Under the pieces are notes generated by a model. The model did no database searches. It had not been told where the DNA came from and worked only from the letters and a program-made list of their open reading frames with translations. Of a stretch of DNA of 12,238 nucleotides, positions 1-7,572 are shown in pieces. Position numbers and translations under genes: made by a program. How positions within the stretch are numbered: position 1 is the stretch's first letter; each line of letters starts with the position of its first letter. The DNA comes from CAZJDM01 sp964544765 (GTDB lineage Bacteria; Bdellovibrionota_B; Oligoflexia; CAYFLR01), in contig CAZJDM010000129.1 in NCBI GenBank assembly GCA_964544765.1, positions 1 through 12,238 of the forward strand, given 5' to 3'.

Positions 1-1092
1 TCTATCTAATATTGTTCCTATATCATGTGGATGAATATTTTTCATGACAAAAGATATGATAGGAGCTTTGGGTTGATTTGAACCGATAATCTTCAAACCA
101 GGAATTTCCAATAATCGTTCACTTGCGTGCTGCATTAAAGATTCTTTGTATCTGGGTAATAGATCCATTTCCCAATATCCTATGTATGTTTTCCATCGAC
201 TTAAATAATCAATTGCCGCTCCGAATCCAATAACACCACCTATATTAGGGGTTCCTGGTTCAAATTTATGTGGAGCGTATTGGAAAGTTGTTTTTTCCAT
301 GGTAACTTCTTGGACGATGCCTCCTCCTCCTCCTTGTACTGGTGGCATTTTCTCTAAAATTTCTTCTTTGGCATACAGAACACCAACTCCAGTTGGACCA
401 AACATTTTGTGAGCTGAGAATACATAAAAATCACAATCTAATTGGGTGACATCGACTTTTTGGTTAGCAATCGCTTGAGCTCCATCGATTAATACTGGAA
501 CTTGGTGTTGACGAGCGATCTTTACTATATCACTGACTGGATTGATGATACCTAGAGAATTAGATATATGAACTACGGCAATTAACTTGGTTTTAGGAGT
601 TATTAGATCAGGTAAACTTTCTATGTTTAATGTTCCATCTTCATTAAGAGGAAGAACCTTTATTTTACAACCTACTTTATCTTTTAAGAGGTGCCAAGGA
701 ACTATATTGGCATGATGCTCCATTTGGGAGATTATGATTTCATCGTTTTCTTTGATCATAGTGCTGCCATAGCTTTTTGCTACTAAATTAATTGCGTCAG
801 TTGTACCGCTGGTAAAAACAATTTGATGTTCATTATGAGCGTTTATTAATCGTTTGACCTGTTTTCTGACTTGCTCGTAATCTTCAGTTGCTTGCTCACT
901 AAGGTAATAGCCTCCACGATGTATATTGGCACTTTCCCACCCATAGTGTCTGGATATAGCATTAATAACACTTTTAGGCTTTAAAGTAGTAGCCGCGTTA
1001 TCTAAATAAACAAGCGGATGACCATGGATTTCCCTTTTTAGTATTGGAAAATCGTTTCTAATTTTGTCAATTTCGCCAATGTCAATATTCAC
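1..1092 (-). CDS. sufS: Cysteine desulfurase SufS (partial, C-terminus beyond the window)
   Basis: This is a PLP-dependent cysteine desulfurase that takes sulfur from L-cysteine as a persulfide and supplies the SufBCD scaffold in the cytoplasm. The frame is open for 364 codons from a GTG at 1092 to the left edge. An AAGGAG Shine-Dalgarno at 1098-1103 lies 5 nt before the GTG; the nearby ATG is followed at once by TGA, so GTG is the start. Visible fold-type I motifs are the N-terminal YLDNAATT (about 29-36), the cofactor-stacking histidine in MEHHANIVPW (about 124-133), the DGAQ aspartate D203, and the Schiff-base lysine in SAHK (K229). By alignment from memory with E. coli SufS, the catalytic cysteine (usually in a RTGHHC-like motif) should lie roughly ten residues past the edge, so it cannot be checked. 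It is the last visible gene of the operon, 14 nt after sufD. The SufS rather than IscS assignment rests on context and on the HHANIVPW-type motif. Confidence 0.95.
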   Translation of the reverse strand, partial: MNIDIGEIDKIRNDFPILKREIHGHPLVYLDNAATTLKPKSVINAISRHYGWESANIHRGGYYLSEQATEDYEQVRKQVKRLINAHNEHQIVFTSGTTDAINLVAKSYGSTMIKENDEIIISQMEHHANIVPWHLLKDKVGCKIKVLPLNEDGTLNIESLPDLITPKTKLIAVVHISNSLGIINPVSDIVKIARQHQVPVLIDGAQAIANQKVDVTQLDCDFYVFSAHKMFGPTGVGVLYAKEEILEKMPPVQGGGGGIVQEVTMEKTTFQYAPHKFEPGTPNIGGVIGFGAAIDYLSRWKTYIGYWEMDLLPRYKESLMQHASERLLEIPGLKIIGSNQPKAPIISFVMKNIHPHDIGTILDR

Positions 1093-1106
1093 ATAAACTC
1101 CTTATT

Positions 1107-2204
1107 TTATATGTTTGTTGATTTAAAATCCATATTTGGTGTTTTTGATGATAATGAATCAACATTCTGAGATAGCAAGTCGACTGCGTATTTAGCGATT
1201 TCTGGTGCTTTTATCTTTTGTAGAATTTCTTGCATAAATCCCATACAAATCAATTTCCGAGCATCTTTTTGATCAATTCCCCTACTTTTTAGATAAAAGA
1301 GTTCGTCAGGGTTTAACTGCCCAGTTGTTGCTCCATGTGAGCATTTAACATCATCAGCGCTGATTTCCAATTCTGGTTTGGTTTGTATTTTGGTTTTGTC
1401 ACTCAAAAGTAGGTTCTTATTTGACTGATTAGCTACAGTATTTTGAGCTTGCGGGTGAACATTAATATTACCATGGAATATTGCTTTAGATTTATCATCA
1501 AATATTCCCTTGTATAATTGATTACTGACTGACCTTGGTTGTTCATGAGTTATAATAGTTGAGATATCCATTCGTTGGTTCTTAGAAGCTGCGTATAAAC
1601 CATAAATCGAAGAACATGAATTGCGTCCTTTTAATCGGTATTGAAATTGATGATGGGAAGATTGTCCACCTGAAGCAATAAAATAACTGGTTAGTTCTGA
1701 GTCATGATCTAATTCAAAATTGTGGTGCCAATTAAGTTCGGATGAAATAGAATTATCTTGTAATTTATAATGAGTAATCTGGGCGCCTTTATTAATAAGA
1801 ATCTTTGTTTCAGTATTCACTTTTATTTGATTGTTTACTTTTATCTTATTGTTGGAAATTGATTTGGTTGGCGCGTGTGATTGAGCAGGTATAGAAAAAC
1901 AAGATTCTACGATATTAGCTTGGCAATGTTCATTAAATATAAAGGTTTTGAGGGGGAGAGTAGTATGGCTACCATTTTCAAAATTATCTGTACAATCATC
2001 AGGGATTATATTCAAGATATGAATAATAGGTTGAATCTTGTGGTGAGAAGCTACTTCAAACAATACATCACCAGTGTCTGTCGTACTGATGGATAAACCT
2101 GCTGGAATATTACATTGATTCATATTTTCGGCATTAAACCTTCCGTTATCAAAAACGAGGTTAATTGCCTTTTGAATAAATTTTTTATCTAATAAATTGT
2201 TCAT
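1107..2204 (-). CDS. sufD: Fe-S cluster assembly protein SufD
   Basis: SufD is the beta-helix partner of SufB in the SufBC2D scaffold, where the SufB/SufD interface builds the cluster. The C-terminal third is unmistakable: CSHGATTGQL followed by NPDELFYLKSRGI and an ICMGF segment, the same order as in SufB. The Cys and His of CSHG correspond to the E. coli SufD residues C358 and H360, which are implicated in cluster assembly. The N-terminal half is poorly conserved, as is normal for SufD. The frame is open up to 2267, but that would put over 80 bp inside sufC; ATGs at 2210 and 2204 give the expected short overlap of about 20 bp with the sufC end. I chose 2204 (365 aa), with a GAG about 10 nt upstream; 2210 is almost as good. 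The protein is shorter than E. coli SufD (about 423 aa). Confidence 0.92.
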   Translation of the reverse strand: MNNLLDKKFIQKAINLVFDNGRFNAENMNQCNIPAGLSISTTDTGDVLFEVASHHKIQPIIHILNIIPDDCTDNFENGSHTTLPLKTFIFNEHCQANIVESCFSIPAQSHAPTKSISNNKIKVNNQIKVNTETKILINKGAQITHYKLQDNSISSELNWHHNFELDHDSELTSYFIASGGQSSHHQFQYRLKGRNSCSSIYGLYAASKNQRMDISTIITHEQPRSVSNQLYKGIFDDKSKAIFHGNINVHPQAQNTVANQSNKNLLLSDKTKIQTKPELEISADDVKCSHGATTGQLNPDELFYLKSRGIDQKDARKLICMGFMQEILQKIKAPEIAKYAVDLLSQNVDSLSSKTPNMDFKSTNI

Positions 2205-2997
2205 AGCCATCTTTCTCAATGTCCAGAGCCAAGGTATAATCACCGCTTTGGACAATTTTTCCATCATGTAAAATATGTACCCAATCAGGAACGATATATT
2301 CGAGTAATCTTTGGTAATGGGTAACTAAAATGATAGAGCGATTAATGCTCTTAAACTGATTAACTCCTTGGGCAATAATGCGCATTGAGTCTACATCCAA
2401 CCCGGAATCGGTTTCGTCTAAAACGGCTAGACTGGGCTCCAATACCAACATTTGGAGCATTTCATTTCGTTTTTTTTCTCCTCCCGAAAAATCTACATTT
2501 AAAGATCGAGTAGCGAAGGAAGAGTCTACCTGTAAAAGTTTCATTTTTTCTTGTAACAATTCATCAAAATCAAATGGATCTAATAAATCCTGGTTTCGAT
2601 GTTTTCGAAGGGAGTTGTAAGCTTCTCGTAAAAAAACTGAGTTCTGAACCCCTGGAATTTCGGTTGGATATTGGAAAGCAATAAAAACCCCTTCACGAGC
2701 TCGTAAGTATGGTTCCTTTGTTAGTAAATCGATTGAGTTTTTTGTATTATCTGAATTATCCGAATTATTGGAATCATCCGAATTATTTGAGTTGTTCTTG
2801 TAGCCGGGTCGATATTCAATATTTCCTTGAGTTATCTGATAATCAGGGTGACCGGCGATAACTTTAGATAAAGTGCTTTTGCCGGAACCGTTAGGTCCCA
2901 TAATAGCATGGACTTCACCGGGTTTAACATTTAGGTTAACTCCCTTTAGAATATCACTATCATAGGCTATTGCGTGTAAGTTGTTTATCTTTAGCAT
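2185..2997 (-). CDS. sufC: Fe-S cluster assembly ATPase SufC
   Basis: SufC is the ABC-type ATPase that binds SufB and SufD and drives the conformational change needed for cluster assembly; it is cytoplasmic and not a transporter. The nucleotide-binding elements are all present: Walker A GPNGSGKS (34-41), the Q-loop in AFQYP (Q109), the signature FSGGEKKR (170-177), Walker B LAVLDE (190-195), the D-loop SGLD (198-201) and the H-loop histidine in THYQR (H227). At 270 aa it is about 20 residues longer than E. coli SufC (248). The excess is an Asn/Ser/Asp-rich stretch at 68-88, between the first beta-sheet part and the Q-loop, encoded by a 9-bp tandem repeat. The start ATG lies 2 nt past the sufB stop, with AGGA in the end of sufB. 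The catalytic core looks intact, so the protein is probably functional. Confidence 0.97.
   Translation of the reverse strand: MLKINNLHAIAYDSDILKGVNLNVKPGEVHAIMGPNGSGKSTLSKVIAGHPDYQITQGNIEYRPGYKNNSNNSDDSNNSDNSDNTKNSIDLLTKEPYLRAREGVFIAFQYPTEIPGVQNSVFLREAYNSLRKHRNQDLLDPFDFDELLQEKMKLLQVDSSFATRSLNVDFSGGEKKRNEMLQMLVLEPSLAVLDETDSGLDVDSMRIIAQGVNQFKSINRSIILVTHYQRLLEYIVPDWVHILHDGKIVQSGDYTLALDIEKDGYEQFIR
2742..2795. repeat. 9-bp imperfect tandem repeat inside sufC (six units)
   Basis: Six consecutive 9-bp units are readable on the plus strand: ttgtattat, ctgaattat, ccgaattat, tggaatcat, ccgaattat, ttgagttgt. The two ccgaattat copies are identical and the others differ by a few bases. Because 9 is a multiple of 3, the repeat adds or removes whole three-residue blocks on the minus strand (Asn/Asp-Asn/Asp-Ser type) without shifting the sufC frame. 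It accounts for most of the low-complexity insert of SufC. Confidence 0.8.
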
Positions 2998-2999
2998 AA

Positions 3000-4448
3000 T
3001 TATCCTACTGAATTAGTTAGTCTCATTTCTAAAAGTTTTTTGGCTTCAACGGCAAATTCTAGAGGTAGCTCACGAAAGACCTCATCGCAAAATCCGCAAA
3101 CAATCATATTAACAGATGTTTGTTCGTCTATACCTCTAGATTGTAAGTAAAATAATTGATCAGCGTCAATTTTGGAGGTGGATGCCTCATGATTGGCTAC
3201 AGCGGTTAAATTCTTTACTTCGATTCGGGGGTAGGTATTGGCTTGGCACTGGTTGCCAATCAACATTGAATCGCATACAGAAAAGTTACGTCCGTTTTGA
3301 GCCGATTCATTCATTACAACCATTCCCCGATAACTATTTTTGGAAGAGTCAGCGGAAATACCTTTGGAAATAATAGTACTCTTAGTGTTTTTACCTATAT
3401 GGATCATTTTGGTACCAGTATCCGCTTGCATTTTTTTATTGGTGATAGCTACCGAATAAAATTTACCAACTGAATTATCACCCACTAAGATACAGCTGGG
3501 ATATTTCCAGGTAACAGAAGAACCAACTTCAACTTGAGCCCAGCTAATTTGGGAATTTTTGCCGAGGCATTTACCACGTTTGGTGACAAAGTTATAAATA
3601 CCGCCTTTTCCTTCATCATTTCCACCATACCAATTTTGTACGGTAGAATATTTAATTTCGGCGTTATCAAGAGCAATCAATTCTACAACTGCCGCATGCA
3701 ATTGGGTTGTAGATCTGGCAGGAGCTGTGCATCCTTCAATGTAGTTAACGGAACTACCTTCATCGGCAATTATTAATGTTCGTTCAAATTGACCGGTATC
3801 TAATGAATTGATGCGAAAATAAGTAGAAAGATCTATCGGACAATTCACTCCTTTGGGTATATAGACAAAGGTTCCATCGCTGAATACGGCTGAGTTGAGG
3901 GCAGCAAAAAAATTATCTTGGGGAGGAACTACCGATCCTAAATATTTTTTAATTAGATCTGGATAATTTATGATAGCTTCGGATATTGAACAGAATATGA
4001 TTCCTAAATTTTTAAGTTGTTTTTGATGAGTTGTATTGACCGAAACACTATCGAATACCGCTTCAACAGCAATATTGGATAACCGTTTATCTTCTTCTAC
4101 TGGGATACCTAATCTATTAAATGTATTTATTACCTCTCGTCCAACTTTGGTTTTATCATTAATCTTTTGTCCTACCTTGATATCCTTAGGAGCTGAATAA
4201 TAACGAATATTTTGATAGTCCAGAGGAAGGTAGTCTAAATTGGCCCAATGAGGTTCGGTTTTCTTTAGCCATTGATGGTAAGATCGTAGACGAAAGTCTA
4301 ACATAAAAGCTGGTTCATTCTTTTTTTGAGAAATAAAACGAATAATATCTTCATTAAGACCTTTTGGAGCCTGATCAACTTCAATAGATGTAACAAAACC
4401 ATATTTGTAATCATTTTTTATTAAGTCTTGGTAAGCTTGCATGGTCAT
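3000..4448 (-). CDS. sufB: Fe-S cluster assembly scaffold protein SufB
   Basis: SufB is the central scaffold subunit of SufBC2D; it receives persulfide sulfur from SufS and, with SufD, assembles the nascent cluster. At 482 aa it is close to E. coli SufB (495). Near-invariant blocks include YIPKGVNCPIDLSTYFRIN (197-215), EGCTAPARSTTQLHAAVVE (238-256, with C240 matching E. coli C254), SCILVGDNSVGKFYSVA (318-334) and CDSMLIGNQCQANTYPRIE (392-410). C392 matches the essential E. coli C405, and H420-E421 (NHEASTSKI) match H433-E434. The start ATG at 4448 overlaps the TGA of the upstream regulator in an ATGA, which suggests translational coupling; an AAAGGA Shine-Dalgarno lies 8-10 nt upstream. A second in-frame ATG at 4442 is possible. 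The sufC start follows after 2 nt. Confidence 0.98.
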   Translation of the reverse strand: MTMQAYQDLIKNDYKYGFVTSIEVDQAPKGLNEDIIRFISQKKNEPAFMLDFRLRSYHQWLKKTEPHWANLDYLPLDYQNIRYYSAPKDIKVGQKINDKTKVGREVINTFNRLGIPVEEDKRLSNIAVEAVFDSVSVNTTHQKQLKNLGIIFCSISEAIINYPDLIKKYLGSVVPPQDNFFAALNSAVFSDGTFVYIPKGVNCPIDLSTYFRINSLDTGQFERTLIIADEGSSVNYIEGCTAPARSTTQLHAAVVELIALDNAEIKYSTVQNWYGGNDEGKGGIYNFVTKRGKCLGKNSQISWAQVEVGSSVTWKYPSCILVGDNSVGKFYSVAITNKKMQADTGTKMIHIGKNTKSTIISKGISADSSKNSYRGMVVMNESAQNGRNFSVCDSMLIGNQCQANTYPRIEVKNLTAVANHEASTSKIDADQLFYLQSRGIDEQTSVNMIVCGFCDEVFRELPLEFAVEAKKLLEMRLTNSVG

Positions 4449-4978
4449 ATTAATCTATCCTTTAATATAACCTGGGTTTTGGTTATATTAATTTTGGTGT
4501 CATCAGGGTTAATTACAGGTTTTGTATCGAGGGTAGTGGCTTTAAAGAAGTCATCTAATGTGATTCCTTGATAAAATTGGATCAACTTTTGTTGGAAAAT
4601 TTTTAAGGGATTTATAAGGTTACATTGATCCTTACTATTACAAGTATATTTATGTTTTTTTAAATTGGGTAAATGATTTAAGGCTATATTATCTGAGGTC
4701 ATGCAATTGGTTACACCCAGCGGACCGAGAATAATTACCAATAAATCATAAAAGGTAACTTGATTGAGGCTTTTCTTTAATCGATATCCCCCATTTACTC
4801 CTTGAACCGACTCTAAGATTCCCGCTTTAGTCAGTACTTGCATTGAACGGGCTGTTGCGTCAAAAGGGCATTTATGTTTTTTGGTGATTTCTTTGGTTTT
4901 AACAATGGAAGACGATGAATTAACAATATAACCTAGTGAAATTAAGGCATATTCGACAGCTCGGTTGATTTTAATCAT
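4445..4978 (-). CDS. Rrf2-family transcriptional regulator of the SUF operon (IscR/SufR-like)
   Basis: This is a 177-aa winged-helix regulator of the Rrf2 family, expected to bind a [2Fe-2S] cluster and control the suf promoter. The N-terminal segment MIKINRAVEYALISLGYIV, the recognition region (residues 38-52) and the wing GILESVQGVNGGYRL (53-67) are characteristic. The candidate cluster-ligand cysteines are C92, C113 and C119, a wider first gap than in IscR (C92, C98, C104). An upstream TTG at 4993 also lies in frame, but it sits inside the Shine-Dalgarno GGAGG; the ATG at 4978 is 8 nt after GGAGG and is clearly the start. The gene leads the suf operon and overlaps sufB by 4 bp. It resembles the SUF-system regulator known from Xanthomonas-type sufBCDS operons; the gram-positive/cyanobacterial SufR is less likely. 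The last roughly 30 residues are lysine/threonine-rich and of no recognised domain. Confidence 0.9.
   Translation of the reverse strand: MIKINRAVEYALISLGYIVNSSSSIVKTKEITKKHKCPFDATARSMQVLTKAGILESVQGVNGGYRLKKSLNQVTFYDLLVIILGPLGVTNCMTSDNIALNHLPNLKKHKYTCNSKDQCNLINPLKIFQQKLIQFYQGITLDDFFKATTLDTKPVINPDDTKINITKTQVILKDRLI
4462..4491 (-). promoter_or_regulatory. Perfect 11-bp inverted repeat (RNA hairpin) in front of the sufB ribosome binding site
   Basis: The arms 4462-4472 (ttaatataacc) and 4481-4491 (ggttatattaa) are perfectly complementary, with an 8-nt loop. In the mRNA the 3' arm ends in TTAA directly before AGGATAG, so the hairpin abuts or slightly overlaps the sufB Shine-Dalgarno. It lies inside the last codons of the Rrf2 regulator gene. 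No U-tract follows, so it is not a typical intrinsic terminator. A role in RBS access, mRNA processing/stability, or as a protein-binding palindrome is inference. Confidence 0.6.
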
Positions 4979-5013
4979 TTTGCGATCCTCCAATCAACAA
5001 ACTCTAATTTTAA

Positions 5014-5042
5014 TTAATATATATAAAAATAATAGTTGTCAA
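5014..5042 (-). promoter_or_regulatory. Sigma70-like promoter of the SUF operon
   Basis: Read on the minus strand, TTGACA (5042-5037) is followed by 17 nt and TATTAA (5019-5014). The -35 matches the sigma70 consensus exactly and the -10 is a 5-of-6 match. The site lies about 35-65 nt upstream of the regulator start at 4978. I could not identify a specific Rrf2/IscR operator around it, though autoregulation would be expected for this family. Confidence 0.6.
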
Positions 5043-5052
5043 TTAAATAAGT

Positions 5053-5078
5053 TAAAAAATAGCCTATTTCGTTGGCTA
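5053..5078 (-). terminator. Possible rho-independent terminator after the alpha/beta hydrolase gene
   Basis: On the minus strand TAGCC (5078-5074) and GGCTA (5064-5060) form a 5-bp stem with a 9-nt loop, followed at once by six T (5059-5054). The stem begins in the stop codon of the hydrolase frame. The stem is short, so strength is uncertain, but the position between the hydrolase end and the suf promoter fits a terminator. Confidence 0.4.
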
Positions 5079-6383
5079 ACGAGGATAAATAAGATGATTT
5101 ATGCGAAGATAGAATAAGATGAAGATAGAATAAGATGAAGATAGATAAGATTTAGTAAATAGTAATAGGTTATCTATAAAACACAATGTCAATAATTGAT
5201 TATTGATAGGTGGCAACATTCTATTATTTCCAGTAAATCTTAAAGGCAAATGTTCTACTGCTAAGTTAACCATCATATCACGAAAAGCTAATTTCTCTGG
5301 TACATAACTTCGATCAGCAATTTTGGCTATTCGGGGAACAAAATGAGCTGCATCCGTGACCTGCTTCCAGGCTCTTCTACGGAAAAACCAACGAGTTATA
5401 AAGTTGCTAAAGACTGAGTCTGTTGATTTTTCAAAATTAATAGCCGGACATAGAGCTACAATACTTTTATAATGATGTTTCTCTTTCAATCGTGGGCTTT
5501 TATTAAATATGGAAGCATATAAAGAGGCTTGTCCTCCTAAACTGACTCCCAAAAGATGAACACTAGAGATATAATCATGAAATTTTGATTTAGCAGATTG
5601 AAGTGTTTGAGCCAACTTTATCAAACTCACGCCTTCAAATGGGCCTCCAATTTCTATTCGTTCATTATCTGTTATGTATTGTGCCCCAGTTGAACTAACA
5701 ACTAAGAGAATATGGTAAGGACCCTCATCGTATAAATGCACGATAGCTGGTAATACTTCAGGCGAAATCCTGTCAAGGCGACAAACGTATCCACATTGAA
5801 TAACAATTAAAGGTCTTTTAATATTTGCTCCAGGATTTAAAGCTAATAGACCTCTCAAAATGGTGCCGTCATCCAGATTGATTTTAACTGGTCTGGTCCA
5901 TGGATGTTGACCTATTGGATAATCAATGGTCCGAACAACTATACTTGTAGACAATTCACCCTTAGCGTCAGGTGTAAAACATCTTTTTTTAAGAAATTGA
6001 TAATCAGCTGCATTTCCAGATCCTTGAATAAATTTATTAAGAAAAATGTCTTCATTTACATCCTTGCAAGACCACTTAAACAACGGATCTTTACCTCCAC
6101 CACTAGGTACCCAAATAGGGAATATTCCAGAGCTTACATTATCATTGGTGATTTCAATCTCTGGAGAGTTTAATTTATCAAAAATAGATTGGGGATCAAG
6201 AGCAGTTGCTGGATGTATAACCTGATTAGTGTTCGATCCAGTAGATAATTGATCTGTTAGCGATGGAGAACGTGGCTGATCTCCCCAAGTTAGACAAGAA
6301 CTTATAATAATTAGAATAATTATGTTAAGTGAAAGCAGAAGGACTGCTAGTATAAAGCGTTCCATGGATATGTTATTAATCAT
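5076..6383 (-). CDS. Lipoprotein-like alpha/beta hydrolase with degraded C-terminus
   Basis: The frame gives 435 aa. Residues 10-29 are a hydrophobic signal segment ending in ISSC, which fits a lipobox with C30 as the lipidated residue, so an exported, membrane-anchored enzyme is likely. The alpha/beta hydrolase core lies at about 165-330: a strand RPLIVIQCGYVC (190-201) that may carry the oxyanion region, and the nucleophile elbow GVSLGGQ (279-285) with S281. I cannot place convincing catalytic Asp and His residues. From about residue 392 the sequence changes to a Leu/Ile/Tyr/Ser-rich tail of about 43 residues that runs into a 16-bp tandem repeat, so the 3' end looks truncated or eroded; the enzyme may be inactive. 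No good Shine-Dalgarno precedes the ATG at 6383 or the internal ATG at 6365. It follows the metallo-beta-lactamase gene by 52 bp on the same strand. The substrate is unknown. Confidence 0.65.
   Translation of the reverse strand: MINNISMERFILAVLLLSLNIIILIIISSCLTWGDQPRSPSLTDQLSTGSNTNQVIHPATALDPQSIFDKLNSPEIEITNDNVSSGIFPIWVPSGGGKDPLFKWSCKDVNEDIFLNKFIQGSGNAADYQFLKKRCFTPDAKGELSTSIVVRTIDYPIGQHPWTRPVKINLDDGTILRGLLALNPGANIKRPLIVIQCGYVCRLDRISPEVLPAIVHLYDEGPYHILLVVSSTGAQYITDNERIEIGGPFEGVSLIKLAQTLQSAKSKFHDYISSVHLLGVSLGGQASLYASIFNKSPRLKEKHHYKSIVALCPAINFEKSTDSVFSNFITRWFFRRRAWKQVTDAAHFVPRIAKIADRSYVPEKLAFRDMMVNLAVEHLPLRFTGNNRMLPPINNQLLTLCFIDNLLLFTKSYLSSSYSIFILFYLRINHLIYPR
5105..5151. repeat. 16-bp tandem repeat, about three copies
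   Basis: The unit gaagatagaataagat occurs at 5105-5120 and 5121-5136, followed by a third copy lacking one base at 5137-5151. It underlies the terminal residues of the hydrolase frame. The 16-bp period is not a multiple of 3, so copy-number change would shift that frame, which supports the view that this part is not conserved coding sequence. Confidence 0.8.
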
Positions 6384-6435
6384 TTTATGATTTGATAATC
6401 AAGAGGCAATACTCTAAACAATTATTGAATTGCTA

Positions 6436-7572
6436 TTAATTTCCAATAAATTTTCTCCACCAATAGGTGTTTTTAAAATTATCTCCTTTAGCTTCTACCA
6501 TTTGGCCAATTTTCGGTATAATAAGAACCTCAGGAGTGTCTTTGGTTAAGTCAACTAATTGTTCTGCGGGTTCGTACCAAGGATGGTAAGCTAATACAAA
6601 AGTTCCCCAATGAGTTGGGATCAATTTTTTGCCTCGCAGATCCTTAAAAGCTTTAAATGTTTCAAAGGGTCTTAAGTGAACTTGTTTCCAAGCCTCGGCA
6701 TATTGTCCTGCCTCTAATAATACTAAATCAAAAGGGCCATATTTATTTCCGACCTCTTTAAATCCATCAAAATAGCCACCATCACAACCAAAGTATAAAC
6801 TATGACTTTCACTTTTGATAACCCAGGCTGCCCAAAGAGTAGAATTGTTCATTCTAAATCTACCTGAAAAATGGTCGGCTGGAGTAGCGGTAACCTCGAT
6901 ATTAGTTCCAAGAAGCTTGGTGCTCTCATACCAGTCAAGTTCATTTATATAGTCAGATGATACTCCCCATCCTTCAAGATGGGCGGCAACACCGAGTGGA
7001 ACTATGAACTGTTTTATTTGATCTTTTAAACTATCAATAGTGACCTTATCCAAGTGATCGTAATGATCATGAGTGATAACAATAGCGTCAATTGGAGGCA
7101 GATCATTAATACTAATTGGAACAGGATGAAACCTCCCAGGTCCGATAATCGAAACAGGTGAAATTCTTTTACTCCAAACAGGATCGGCCAAAAGTATTTT
7201 ATCTTCGATTTCGATGATAAAAGATGAATGTCCTAACCAAGTAACTCTTAAACCGGTGGAGGCTTTTTCTTTAAAGGATTTGGCGTTTAAGTTTTCAACC
7301 GGCAATACCTGCTTCGGAGAACGGTCCTTGGTATTTTTGATAAAAAACTCGATAGATATCTTCAGACCGTCCCAACTAAACCAATTAGGAAGAGGAGTAA
7401 ATCTTTTAAATTTTCCTTCCACAAAATTGGGGGAAGCCATTATCCTTTTTAACTGTGAATCTGAAGGACCGAATCCAAAGGTGGAAAAGTAATCACTGGC
7501 TATAAAAATGAATAAGAAAAATACAATAATAAGAGAACTAAGTATAATAAAAGTAATCATGGTTTTACTCAT
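6436..7572 (-). CDS. Membrane-anchored metallo-beta-lactamase-fold hydrolase (NAPE-PLD/UlaG-like)
   Basis: This is a zinc-dependent MBL-fold hydrolase of the type that includes NAPE-PLD-like phosphodiesterases and UlaG-like proteins. Counted from the ATG at 7572 (378 aa), residues 5-25 form a membrane anchor, so the domain probably faces the periplasm. The domain starts with RVTWLGHSSFIIEI (about 109-122). The metal motif THDHYDHLD gives H168, H170, D172 and H173; further ligands are probably H234 (ADHFSGR), D264 (GCDGGY) and H321 (THWGTF). The motif WLGHSSFII and the GRFHPVPI block with HFSGR are typical of the NAPE-PLD-like group. An in-frame ATG at 7599 would add nine residues, but it lacks a Shine-Dalgarno, while 7572 has TTTAGG 6 nt upstream. 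The gene is followed by the alpha/beta hydrolase and is divergent from cydA. The substrate, perhaps a phospholipid or N-acyl lipid, is inference. Confidence 0.85.
   Translation of the reverse strand: MSKTMITFIILSSLIIVFFLFIFIASDYFSTFGFGPSDSQLKRIMASPNFVEGKFKRFTPLPNWFSWDGLKISIEFFIKNTKDRSPKQVLPVENLNAKSFKEKASTGLRVTWLGHSSFIIEIEDKILLADPVWSKRISPVSIIGPGRFHPVPISINDLPPIDAIVITHDHYDHLDKVTIDSLKDQIKQFIVPLGVAAHLEGWGVSSDYINELDWYESTKLLGTNIEVTATPADHFSGRFRMNNSTLWAAWVIKSESHSLYFGCDGGYFDGFKEVGNKYGPFDLVLLEAGQYAEAWKQVHLRPFETFKAFKDLRGKKLIPTHWGTFVLAYHPWYEPAEQLVDLTKDTPEVLIIPKIGQMVEAKGDNFKNTYWWRKFIGN

Noticed and set aside
2205..2267. Longer SufD start at 2267 (386 aa)
   Set aside because: It would overlap sufC by over 80 bp, and the extra N-terminal residues are just the sufC end read in another frame.
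4979..4993. Upstream TTG start of the Rrf2 regulator at 4993
   Set aside because: The TTG lies inside the GGAGG Shine-Dalgarno that serves the ATG at 4978, and family proteins begin at the MIKINRAVEYAL-like segment.
6419..6432. Small palindrome caatt-attg-aattg between the MBL and hydrolase genes
   Set aside because: A 5-bp AT-dominated stem with no T-tract is too weak to be called a terminator.
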